Shown: piece by piece, positions 35,229 through 46,597 of the stretch
Position numbering within the stretch: position 1 is the stretch's first letter
Layout of the letters: each line of letters begins with the position of its first letter
Assembly (NCBI GenBank): GCA_014904845.1
Contig: MU119441.1
Coordinates: 5,301-69,300 of the forward strand
Direction: 5' to 3'
Origin: Acephala macrosclerotiorum
Taxonomy: Eukaryota; Ascomycota; Leotiomycetes; Helotiales; Mollisiaceae
Length of the DNA: 64,000 nt
Made by a program: the position numbers and the translations under genes
Notes under the pieces: model-generated
What the model saw: only the letters and a program-made list of their open reading frames with translations
Database searches by the model: none
What the model was told of the DNA's origin: nothing

Positions 35229-35912
35229 ATGTTCCCTCAACGAACAATGCTACGATTCTCTCAGCGCTTTGCTTCTCAGCTGCGCTCGCCAGCTGTCCGC
35301 CAGCCCTTCCAACGACGCTTTGCAAGCACCGAGAGCTCGGCATTCCACGGTGCGGAGGACAATGCTTTCAACCGTGAGAGAAAGGCCGTCAAGGACCACG
35401 CTGCGGCTACAAGTGGTGCGTATCTTTTGGGTGCATGAGGGATGCAGGTTACTGACTTGAGGCTTGCAGATTTGTGGCGCAAGTTGTCAATCTAGTAAGA
35501 AGCTGCGGAGTGCTTGAGCGATAGTGGACTGACACTGATGGATCACAGCGTCACGATTCCTGCCCTTCTAATTGCTGGTGCCAATGCCTACGTACTGTGG
35601 AATGAGCATTGGGCTCACTGGGAGCATATGGAGCCATTGGAGGAGAGGCCCGAGTACCCATACCAGAACCTCCGAACCAAGAACTTCTTCTGGGGTGACG
35701 GTGACAAGGTAAGTCTGCTTTGTACGAACTTGAAGCTCAATATGTGCTAATTGCTCGTATGCAGACTCTGTTGTAAGTCTACTCCTGAGACTAACAGGCG
35801 TTGGATTGCGAGTACATAAGAGCAATGAAGATGCTCCGGCAGAACTCTTGGATACGTGCTGACACCGTATAGCTGGAACGACAAGGTCAACTACCACAAG
35901 AAGGACGAGTAA
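35229..35912 (+). CDS. COX13: Cytochrome c oxidase subunit VIa (COX13)
   Basis: Exons 35229-35415, 35470-35494, 35549-35708, 35765-35772 and 35873-35912 give 139 residues. An Arg/Ser/Phe-rich mitochondrial presequence (MFPQRTMLRFSQRFASQ) is followed by the matrix-side helix (ERKAVKDHAAATSDLWRKLS) and one membrane segment (VTIPALLIAGANAYVLW). The conserved tail includes HWEHMEPLEERPEYPYQNLR, FFWGDGDKTLFWNDKVN. The protein is a peripheral regulatory subunit of respiratory complex IV. Exon 4 is an 8-nt microexon (ACTCTGTT) that supplies Thr-Leu-Phe in the conserved end; without it the conserved C-terminus is lost. COX13 next to APN2 is a conserved feature of Pezizomycotina MAT regions. Confidence 0.94.
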
Positions 35913-36485
35913 GGGCCATATGGCGGGATGTGAAGGGACAGTGTTGTGAGGTCAATCGGGGAGAGGTGCGGGGTAGTGGTGGTTCCGAATAGACAGTGTA
36001 CATTTCTCCTTGAGTTTGAGCAATTCCAGAGTCAGATCAGAAGACTTGTCCTGACCACAGCTGAATTTTAATTGAGGTGATATTATATCAATGGAATGCG
36101 GAAATGATGGAGAGACACATACGCCGCGAGTTTTCCCTTCACTCTGGGAGCCCAACAGGAGTGATGCTGAAGTGGACTTCTTAGATGTACCTTCCCGAAG
36201 AACCTTCCTTTACAGCGGTAAAGCAAAGAATACCTATTCACAGACGGCAGAAAAATACGCTTAGGTGGCTCAAGTTATATGAGTGGAGCACATGAAACGG
36301 ACAATTAAGCAGGAGAAGTCCGGCAAGCTGGAACAGCACTCACCGAAGCACGACTCGGTTTCCTTTAGTCGGATGCAACTCGCTCGGTTTGAAAAAGGTG
36401 ATACCAAGAAAGCAGAAAGTTTGGTCATGGTAGAGTTTCTATGACAGCAAATGTCATAATATCATTCGCATCTCGGGTATCATTG
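35913..36485. other. Convergent 3' region, COX13 / APC5
   Basis: 573 bp between two stop codons; should hold both 3' UTRs. No further gene seen. Confidence 0.45.
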
Positions 36486-38915
36486 CTAAACTTGTGCCAA
36501 AGCAGCCTCCTTCTTCAAATCCATATACGCCCCAGCATAGTCATTGGCCAAAACGTTCTCGCCAACAACTTTCATAATAGTAGCCTTCTTCGCCATCATC
36601 TCGCACTGTCCCTTGACATCTTCAATCGAAGAATATTCGCTGAAAGCCCTGTCAATATACTCTAGGCACTTAGTTAAATTCTCCTTCCTCTTAATGCTCC
36701 CTGCTTCTGCCTGGCCAGCCATTCCCATGAAGGCATCCACAAGGAATGAATATAACTGTGCATTGAGTGAGAAGTTCTCATATTCAAGGGCACGTGGAAT
36801 GATGGCAATTAGTATTTGGGCCGAAGCCTGGAACTCTGATAATGAAGTCAAGATATTGGCGATGGATCCCATTGCTGCCCAGAGAGAGGGTATCAGCCTT
36901 GCTCGCCAGGCGATGCTCGCAGCTCTTACAGCCACGGAGAACCCCTTCTGTGGACGTCCGCATTTACCCTGAAGGAGTGCTTTCATGGTAAGCAGCTTGA
37001 CCTGCAGATTGAGGTCATCACCATCTTCCTTCATTCGTATTGCCATCTGCTCTATCTTTACCAATGCAGCGCCGTAATCTGTCCGCCGGATGAGGTACTC
37101 GATATGAAGAATATTTATCTCGAAAGCCAGGTCGGAGTCGATATCTGTACCGGTGAATTGGAGTAGCTGGGAAAGCAATTGGTCTGCGCCATCAAGCTGG
37201 TTTCTTCGCAGATCTCGTTTGAGACGAATGACTGCCCTATATCTCAACCAGTACTGGTTTGCTTTCCAAGATCGCAACGAGTTCTCATCCAGACCATCAA
37301 GCTTCTCCATAGCCTCATCGTACCGGCCTTTCTCCGTCAGCAGGTGAGCGAGCCGACATGTGAATCTCAGTGTGTCGTCAAACAAGGTATAACGAGCGTG
37401 GCAGCTCAGGAATATCTGACAGTATTGCCTCGAGAGATGTGAGATCCCCAAGCGGGCCCACATTGAAGAGTACATTGCCAATTGTGGACCCATCATGGTC
37501 TTCATATTCTTGTCCACGATGAGTTGAGAGCTTTTCAGCATATTCTCAAATGCTGTAGCAACGCTTTCACCATTTGACATACCCAACTTCGCCTCACTCA
37601 GGAGCGATGAACCCCACAATGTCCACATTCCTGTTTCTTTAGCCTTGATACGAAGGTAGGCTAGTCCTTCTCGCTCCACACCAAGCATATTCGAAGAATC
37701 AGTGCCCTTGATGGTGTCGGGGTGTGCTTTTCCGAAGTGGTACAACCAATTTAGGGCAAAATTGAGACAGGCCATGTCTTTATTCTCGCGAGCAGTGGAG
37801 ACCGTCTCCAACATAGCTGCCACAGCTTCGTCGAAGCAGCCAAAGTCTGCCTGAAGAACAGCGAGGTTCATGAGGGCATATTGGTAGAAGAGGCGGTCTC
37901 TATTCTGCATGGTGTAGTCAAAATAGCGATGTAGATTATCGAAGGACGTCGGATAGTCTCCAGCTCGCCATGCGTCGAGGAAGCTTCAAATGCATTAGCA
38001 GTGGTTCTGATTTGTAGCGCTAGAATTTACTTCAGATAATGGGACAGGCTTGGTATCATGACAATATCCCCAAGAATGCTTTGGAACTTATCTCTAAGCT
38101 CGGGCGGTACTCTATTCCCGAGTTCTATACTTATCAGCTCCGGGTGACGTGGTGAAGGATACTCTGCACTTACTCTGCATCTGTTCAACCTGGAATTCTA
38201 ACAGCTTCTCCACGTCATCCGTGCTAACGCTGCCTGTCAGCTCGTCTTCTAGGCTCAGCCCGCCGTATGCCACAAGTTCTAGCAGTTCGGTTGCATCAGT
38301 TCCCCATTCTTCCTCCCCGTCTTCAAGCGCTCGGTCACCAGCCCATCTGCCAAGTCCTCCATTTCTTCTTGTCCAGTATGTCCTTGAGCCTTCTCGCCAC
38401 CTTGTAAATGCTGTCCACAGGGCGAGTGCATCGCTGAATCTCAACCGCTCAAATTCAACTTTAGATCTGCGTACGAAGCTGCCAAAGGGGGAGGTGCGAG
38501 ACAGGACAATCCTATCCTCCGAAGGAGGGCGTATTCCTAACTCGCCATCCTTCTTCATCTCATCGTGTGTTTTGGCCAAGAGATTTGTTCGGTTCGCAAA
38601 GAAAGCGTGTATAGCGTCCAGGTTATCGATTTCCCATAGCTTCTTGAGGAAATGGTCCCATAAAGAACGGCCTGGCAAGCCAGAAGCTGCAGGATGAGTG
38701 GCGAGGAGGGCTTCGAAAGATTTGAGGTCTAAGATGAAGGGTAGGACCTGCGATGATGCCGGCTCTTTCGATTGAGACCTAGCAGTGGCTGGTATGAGTT
38801 GCCTGAGGGTGAAAGAGAGAATAGGAAGTGTAGAAGAGGTTGGCACAACTGCTTCTGTGTAAAGTTCGATCAGCACCAGGAGGCCGATTTTGGAAGGCGT
38901 CAAAAAGCGAGTCAT
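36486..38915 (-). CDS. APC5: Anaphase-promoting complex subunit 5 (APC5)
   Basis: Exons 38174-38915, 38031-38124 and 36486-37983 give 777 residues. The N-terminal part (MTRFLTPSKIGLLVLIELY) and the APC5 signature region FLDAWRAGDYPTSFDNLHR, YFDYTMQNRDRLFYQYALMN identify the family. Tetratricopeptide-like helical repeats fill the C-terminal half (about residues 310-760). APC5 is a scaffold subunit of the ubiquitin ligase that triggers anaphase and mitotic exit. The ATG at 38915 was chosen because the upstream in-frame start is only TTG. The gene is convergent with COX13, the usual order next to fungal MAT loci. Confidence 0.92.
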
Positions 38916-39959
38916 GATGGTATTCGTGAGGCTTTGCAATGAATAGTATTGGCATTATGTAGGACTTCATCCCATGGCAGTGGCATCTTCAATGGTTCAA
39001 TCGTAGGGTCATTTGGATGCAGACGCGTTCGGGAAGTCGCGATTCCTTCCCGCTCCGAGGTTCTTCCGAACATGATTCGGAAAGTCTTGTCACGATCAAC
39101 TGATACCGTGCTAATTTTTCATGGTACGTTACTCCTTTTCCATTCACTGCATTGTCTGGTTTCACCTTAATATAGACAATTGTTCGTCCCACTCATTTTG
39201 TCAAGTGACAAGTTTTCAGTAAATTTTTTCGCGTTGAATATAAATATTTACTACCTTTCAAACCACTTGACGTGCATTGACGGAGTACTTAATTATTCCA
39301 AATCTCCACCTCTCTTTTAATTACCAGGCTAGTTTCCTGTAAAACCGATGGGAAAATCCCAGCGCACATATCCATTTCAAATTATGCTTCGATTGTCCCT
39401 TTTCTCTAGGGTGCAATTGCTGAACAACAGCATCAGTACTTACTATACTTCATCAACCCCCAAAACTCATGGCACACCTCAACTGCACTATTCTCTTATA
39501 GAGGCAACCAGACCCTGTTATTTTCTATACTTGAGTGGCACGATCTCATTCTTGAGAGTCGGGGCAAGATTGGGTTGGCTATATTTCCTAAAATTGCCTC
39601 GGGCCTAGATTATACTTGTTTAGAAGGCGTCATTTGGGAATTCAATTCAGGACCTGGGGAACCATCCAGTAATGCATAGTAAAGAGTGGCGTGATACTGT
39701 AGGAGGATTTGTCTCGAGAGGCTATAGCATTCAAATGGCAAAAGACTCGTCGAAAGAATTATCTCTCAGCAGCTCTTTCTCTACTTCGAGACTGCAAATG
39801 AGCGTAGTACTTTCTCCTGCCTGCCTACAGCTTGGTAACGGGTTTTAGTAGGGGTTGGGACATGCATGGTAGTATGTAGAAATTCTTCTAGGGCCACAAA
39901 CGCCTGTTCATGCTAAGGGTTGCCTTTGATATGCACATAATCTACATGACTCTCATCCA
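38916..39959. other. Intergenic region, APC5 promoter and CIA30 3' side
   Basis: About 1 kb. An 86-codon frame at 39348-39608 (plus) has no recognisable feature. A TTTTTTCGCGTTGAATATAAATATTT-type A+T-rich patch lies near 39225. No supported gene. Confidence 0.45.
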
Positions 39960-40828
39960 TCATAACGGTGTCTGCGACTTCTCATCATTCCATCTGATCT
40001 TCTCGCCATGCTTGCTCTTCAGCTGGCCCTCTTCAATCCGGTCATCCTCTCTCAAATGTTCCTCGCCAAGCTCGTTCGTAGCCCATATCCTCTCTATGCA
40101 GAGCTCAAACGGCCCTGGTATTCGATCGATGAGACCAATTCCTACGGTCCTAACCTTCTGCCTTAGTAACTCCGTCTGAGGCTCCACAACAACACCATGA
40201 TTGGTCCGAACAAACTCATTCCACTTGATCAAGACCGTCTCCCATTCTCCCGGCTTCCTGGCATATAATCTGTGTTGGTGAAGGTCTGTGGGGACTATGC
40301 TCTCGGTCTGCACATTGACAAAGTACTTCCTTCCATCACTCTTGATTCGCAGAGCCAGCAAAGCATAAGGATCAATATCCCATAATGACTTCCCAAATAT
40401 GGTCGGTGGCCTGTCTTTGGTCCTCCAGGCAGCGTAGCCTGTCCGTTGAATATGCGGCTTGTTTACGGGCAGCTCGATAGATATGTTGCCATGGAACTTA
40501 ACATGGCCGTTCTTGTTTTCGGATGGAGAAGGTTCGGAGCTTGTGGTTGGTGGTATCCAGTCTAGATGTGCGTGCGAGAAGCCACCCACATCTCCGTCTG
40601 ACATCAACTTGCAAGATTCGGGTGACTCGGGGTCATGGAAGGTTTGAAGGATGTATGGTTTCGTGGCTCGTCTCGTCCCTTCGGCTCTCAGAGCTGTCAA
40701 ACTGGATCAGCTTATTAGATCGAACTCGGATCTGAGCTCGCAGACTTACCAATGCCAGACAGACGTTTGAACTCATCTACGCTTCGTCCAAGAAACCCCT
40801 TGGCGAGAAGATTCGGTGTGACTCTCAT
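39960..40828 (-). CDS. cia30: Complex I intermediate-associated protein 30 (CIA30/NDUFAF1)
   Basis: Exons 40750-40828 and 39960-40693 (phase 1; acceptor TTTGACAG) give 270 residues. CIA30-family features are SDGDVGGFSHAHLDW, a GNISIELP strand, GYAAWRTKDRPPTIFGKSLW, DIDPYALLALRIKSDGRKYFVN, and the C-terminal VGIGLIDRIPGPFELCIERI. The family is an assembly factor for mitochondrial NADH dehydrogenase (complex I). The N-terminus (MRVTPNLLAKGFLGRSVDEF) is basic and amphipathic, consistent with mitochondrial import. CIA30 near APC5 and MAT is known from other ascomycetes. Confidence 0.9.
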
Positions 40829-43481
40829 TGTGAGTGCAATCAATTAGTCGAATGTCCTGTGCACAAGATCGTAGGTGATGCAGATGCAATTGATATCATG
40901 ACCCGATCCGTCGTAGCTCAACTCGTGGGGTTGCAGGTTAGCCGCTTGGCATATAGCGGAGACCTGTAGACCGGGAGGTAGCCTCGCATGAGGGTGGGGG
41001 TTGAAAAGGGATCACTTGCAGCCTTGCTATTGTGGTCGGCCAGACGACAAACAAGCCAACGAAAAGGGCGGGCATGTTTTAGCCCACGCAGGCCTACATC
41101 TTCCATAACCACAACGTTCGATCTACAACACCCTTCGACCATCATTACTGCTCGATAAACTGCGAGCTGCTCGCCCAAATGAACTATCGACTCCTGAAAA
41201 CTCTGCCCCCAGAGTGCCTTCCCAAAACTATCCAGTGGCGGTTCGACACTGGCGTCATTCAACCCGATCTCCTCTTGCGCCTACTTCACACGTTTTTGCT
41301 TCTCGCTTTAATGAATCTTGCAGCATGATCACCTCACAAGAGGGAGACGTTGTGCTAAGCACCCCCATACTCTGCAAGCGCAGGCCTCAAGGTGGAGTTT
41401 CTCCAGGTCTGATTATCATGTGATGCAATATATTTTTTGACTTCTTGAGCCTTTAACGATGCTTATCTGATTAATATTCTGTTGAAGTCGAGTGTTTGCA
41501 TATTATATTGAGAAAGCTTCCCTAGACCAAGGTCACTCGAAGCCCCAGTCCGCATCACGTGCTTTGTGTCATGTGACCAGTTCTTCTCTCCAACCACTGG
41601 TCAGGACTGGGAACAACAACTCTTGAACTTGGGGCTAGATTTGATGACACGCTCGTGTATATGAGAAGCAAGAGGGTCCGAGGAATGATTCTCGCCCTTC
41701 TGGACTTCAGAGATGATCGCGAGCCCCCATATTCTAGAAGTCTATAAGTACGTATTTGTCCAACAAGATAGTCTAGTGCAGGATCCAACTCCGGATCGCA
41801 CCAATGATGATTGCGGATAGAGGTTTTGTCCCCTACAAATTTGTAGACGGCAAAGAGACCGATGGATCGCAAGCACTTCGATGAAATATGGTTTGCTATA
41901 GAGCTCACTGCAGCTCGACCCTTGTCGCACGTCTGGACTACATCGATGTGGAACTTGTGTAGCCGCCAAGCGTGCAGATACTGGATAGGTTGAGCTTGTA
42001 GTCGATCGTGGTCGGTTTCAGTGAACGGGACGTGTTGTTGTCAGCCAGCGTGAGAACGATATGCGCCGATCCGGCCAAAGCTGTTGAATCGTGAAGAAGG
42101 GTTGTCTATTCATGGCCAGTCCGTCCTTAGAACTCTGGTTAGCATGTAACACGTAAATGATTGTAGGCTCCACGTACCTTTGTGACGTCGAACTGTGTGC
42201 ATTTTGTGCGTTTTGTGCTTCTTGTTTCCTTGTGCTGCTTACAATTTGCGACTTGTGGTATTGGCGTAGATGTAGGCGGACGTGAGAGATGAGTAGTGAT
42301 GCCACCACATAACGAGCTAAGGAGAAGTAATAACACTCATGGATTCTGTGTAGCCGTAGAAGAAATAATCACTGGGTAGTTGACGGTGTGCTGTGGTGAT
42401 CTTCGAGGCCCTCACAACGGTGGTTGCTGGCCGTAGGGTATCCCGAAGACGGACCCAGTCGCAGCGATCACCATCTACCAGCCATACTGGGCCTTGGTGG
42501 GCCTTTCTCGTGGACTTTGAATACTGTAGAGCATACTCGAATACTTAATTCTTATTAAGGTTCGTGTCAAGGTCCAATTCGAGACTTGGGTTCGTTGATG
42601 GCGCTGTTTGATGGGTAGTTTGAGCCCATTCACAGCAACACCACGCATGAAAGTAGGCTCCTACTCCAGATTTACGCTGCCCCATAGCACATCCATTGAA
42701 TTATCTAATGCGAGGCCTGATCATGAATAGATAACCGTGCCAAGACAGCTCTGTGTCCCCCTTTGGGTAGCTTGAGCCTGGAGATGTTTTGGGTGCGTGC
42801 CCGTTCTTGGACGAGATTTCGACCCGGCCAGCGCTTCGCTTTGATGCATGCCGGTGTGTCCACTTTGTCTAGTGTCTCTACGCTCCGTGCACCCCCCAAC
42901 GAATGTGTTCCTTGTAGGAGATGAGCGCACTTGAAAACCCCAAGCACGGTATTGTAAAGCCAAGAAATGATAAAACGATGCACCGCAGACGGCAGTACAT
43001 CATATGGCAACCACACTTGCATTTCATCAGCCATCCAGGGCTTTCTAGGGCGGGGTGGCCATGGGGTGTGGTTCTGCATGGCAATGCAGCACCACCAACA
43101 GCGGTGGCCTCCGCAGCTGGCTTCCAGGGAGTGCCATTTTCGCAGCGTCTCCAGCAGCCAAGGCCTGCTCCTGTTCTCACGCAAAAACATCTTGTGATAA
43201 TCCTACTCAAGCTCTCCCTCCACCTGAACCCCGACGCAAACAGAATCAGCGCCCTAAGTTTCTCCGCCCCCTCCGGTTCTGGGAACTATTTAATGCCCCT
43301 TCTTCTCCCACTTCTGCGACCCTTCCTTCCTTCCTTCCACAAACTTCTCCAAACCTCGTTGATTCCAACCCAAGCTGACCCCTCCCACCCCCAACATCAA
43401 CTGTTCTGCACTCTGTGCTGCACACCCATACTCATACTCACCCTCACCTTCTCCCTGCACGCAAGCTTACCGCCAAGCATC
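40829..43481. other. 2.6-kb region without a supported gene
   Basis: Open frames at 40918-41262 (minus), 41555-41908 (minus) and 42705-43190 (minus) lack any domain, and overlapping frames on the other strand are similarly open. 43200-43480 is strongly CT-rich and is probably the 5' leader of the RNA-binding-protein gene. Confidence 0.45.
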
Positions 43482-46400
43482 ATGTCTTCCTCTGCAGGCA
43501 CTCCTTCCGCTCCCTCTTTGAAGGCTGCCGGCTCTGGCCGCGCTTCCTCCATTGAGCCTTCTCCTGCTAGCACCTATGGTGGCAGTGTCTCCAGCGATGC
43601 TGGCGATGGAGTTCCACACACTCCTAATGATGGTACGCTCTTCATTCTTTTGTCTTGTCTACCTTCCTACCTTCTTATAACTCGGTCTGGTACTCTGTAC
43701 CTTCGAGTTCCCTCTACTTCCCCCCCCCATTCCCACTGCAAAACGCGAGGGATCGCAGGCCGTCACGTTCTTCATGCACTGTTCTACTACTCCACTTACA
43801 TCACTGCACGTCTGTACCAAAGTTTGGCTCGGCCTCGCATTCAAGACTTCAGAGCTCCTCCCCAGTTCCGAACTCGCTCGACCCATCTCCTCCCCCGTTG
43901 TCTTTTTCAAACAGGCCCCTAGCTACCCTGCACTTGTGCTCAGTAGCGCTTCGGTCGTATTTCGTGCCCAACATCACATTGTCTCGCGAGCCCCAATCTT
44001 TTCATAGTCAATCACCTCCCACACACGGTACGACGCGTCAAGGCTTTCCATCTAGCAGTGTCCGGACCATTGCACCCCAGCACAGCCAATGTACCCCTTC
44101 CTACCAGAGCCTCACATATGCACCAGCCTTTTCTTTCCCGGGCAGTTCCAAGGGACAGCCCCCCCCCCCCCCCTCTACGCCTTTGTCCTTGAGCTATTTC
44201 TTCAGCTTTCAATTGAGTCTCTCCAGCATCACAGTGTGTGCAAGAGCAACATGGGCTAGTTGCTCCTATGCTTCACTCACTCTCCCCCACGGTCTGACAA
44301 TTTAAGGCTGCGGCTCGTCCCGCGCTTAGGTTAGAATTAAAGGGGTGAGGCTGAGAGGGGGGGCTGGTGGGAGAGGGTTTCCAAGTCACGTTCACTTCTG
44401 GGGCGCGTCCCTTCGATTCCTGCACCGTCATCGTCACGCGCTGCGCGAGTCTTCCATGGCGACATACTAACAGTCCTCGAACAGACGGTGCATTCCTTGC
44501 CAAGATCGCCAAGCTCACCATCAAGACCGATGCCGACTACAAGAATGTCAAGACCAAGCTGTGAGTGCCTTTGGCTCCCATTCTCAACGAATCTTATCAT
44601 GCTAACAACTTTCACAGCTACTCTCCACCATTCGTTCGCAATGGCTCACAAGGTCGTGCTGAAGACCCCTTCACCTCACCTGTCACTCAACGCCATGGCT
44701 CTGCTCAGCGCACCCCAACCGATCCTAAGTTCATGAACCGTGCTGTCAAGAGTGACAACTGGCGCTCTGGTTCCAGCTCAGGATCTGGCTCTAATCCATC
44801 CTCTCCTTCTGCCGACAAGGCTCTGCGCAGCGCTCAGCGTGGACGCGTCTTCGTGAGCGAGTATGGCTCGAAGCACTCGAAGAGCAAATCCCTTGAGACC
44901 CCGATCAAAGCCGAGGATGCCCAAGCTGTTTTCCCCCCATCCAGCTGTGTCTTCGTTGCCAAGTAAGCCACCCACTCCGATGTGTCAGAGTTCGTTCGCT
45001 GATCTTTTCCAAGCCTTCTCCAGAGCGAGACCGATGAGGCACTTGAGGTCGCTGTTACTCAAGTCTTCCGTGAGTATGGTACAGTCTGGGTCAAGATTCG
45101 TCGCGATTCCAAACACATGCCATTTGCCTTCTGCCAATATAGCGCAAGTCACTCAGATCCCCTCATGGTTTGCCGTTACTGACGTGTTTACAGAATGACC
45201 AGGATGCCGCCCGTGCCATCAAGGAAGGCCGAGGACGCACCATCAAGGGTCGCCCATGCCGTTGCGAGAAGGCCAAGGCTCATCGTAAGTCCATGCATAC
45301 TACAAAAGACAGACATAAAGTTTACGATGCGTTAGGTCTCTTCTTCTTCGAGCGCAAGTATGGTCCCGCTGTCACTCCGGGTGAAGTCAATGAGCTTCTT
45401 CGTGTCTTTGGCCGCATTAATTACTGTAGACTTGCCACCGACGTTGAGCGCGCCACCCACAATCTCGGTGAAGGTGTTGTAGTTCATTTCGAGATGTATG
45501 ATGAGGGTCAACTTGCTCACCAGGTATGGTTCCTTTCCCTCAACTTTGCGCAGGTGCTGACTTTCCCAGGCATACCGCAACCATGATGAATACAAGATGC
45601 AGTCATTAGCCAACATGGGTACGACTTCACCTTCTCGTGGTCGCGTCTCTGACCGTGAGGACCCAGTTGGCCGACACTACCTAGAGGAGTACGATATCGA
45701 GCGTCGCTCCATCTACGTTGGCAACCTTCCTACCGACGCGGAGAACGAAGAGCTTAAGGGTCTCTTCTTCCAATTTGGTAACATTATCAAGGTCACCCTG
45801 CACAAGATTGAGTCCCGCTTTGACCGTAAGTTTCTCCCCAGTTCGCGGATTCAGTCACCGCTGACGCATCACAGCCGCTAAATTCCGTTGCTTTGCCTTC
45901 GTTGAATTCGAGTCGCAGCCATCTGTTACTCTGGTTCTCGGTGAGAACTACGCCGTAAGTCAACCGCTTCCTCCTTTGAATTCACTGCTGACGCGCATCT
46001 CAGAACGGCTTCACCTTGCGTGGCACGACCTTGCGTGTTGCCCAGAAGGATACCCATGCTGCTGCTGCACGCTCTCAACGTCGTCGATCAGAATTTGGCG
46101 CCCAGACTCCCGTTGGCCCATATCAATCTCCTGCTCCTCAGCCTACAGCTCCTCAGCCTACAGCTCCTCAGCACGTCTCGCCTGTCGTCTGCATTTCCCA
46201 ATCTGGTCTCGTCACTCTTCCACCATCCCCTGCCTTCCAAACCCCGCTTGCCTACCAACATTACAACACTTACGGGTACGGCAGTCCGATGTACCCTGGA
46301 TACAATGGCTACGCTGGTTACTGCAACACTCAGCAATACAGCCCTTTCTCATGGTTCCCCAACAGTCCAACTTACGGCATCGGTTACAACACCGCTTCCA

Positions 46401-46597
46401 GCCCTCTTGGTCAGCAGTACAATATGCAAGGCTACCAGACCAATCCAACTTACGGCTCCAGCCCCTCAGCTCTTCAGTCCGGTTTCCAGCCAGCCTACGC
46501 CATGGTCAACACCAGCAGTCAAGGCCAAGATGACCGCTCTGGCACTCCGACTCCTGCTGGTCATGGCTCTGGCTTTGAATCCCTGGATTCTCAGTGA
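43482..46597 (+). CDS. RNA-binding protein with three RRM-like domains
   Basis: Exons 43482-43632, 44485-44560, 44618-44962, 45014-45143, 45194-45284, 45336-45523, 45570-45825, 45875-45954 and 46004-46597 give 636 residues. RRM1 starts at SSCVFVANLLQSETDEAL; a divergent RRM2 follows (LFFFERKYGP, VNELLRVFGRINYCRLATD); RRM3 has canonical RNP2 (SIYVGNL) and RNP1-like RCFAFVEF. The N-terminus is Ser/Gly/Pro-rich, and the tail is Gln/Tyr/Pro/Asn-rich with PAPQPTAPQPTAPQ repeats and many tyrosines, typical of RNA-granule proteins. Function is inferred as post-transcriptional control. The first intron is 852 nt with a 15-nt poly-C run, far longer than others here. Intron 4 has a GC donor (GCAAGT). 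I do not recognise a specific named orthologue. Confidence 0.82.
44159..44173 (+). repeat. Poly-C run of 15 in intron 1
   Basis: An uninterrupted C tract inside the 852-nt first intron of the RRM gene. Confidence 0.85.

Noticed and set aside
42705..43190. 161-codon minus frame
   Set aside because: Antisense to other long frames in a C/T-biased leader region; composition explains the lack of stops.
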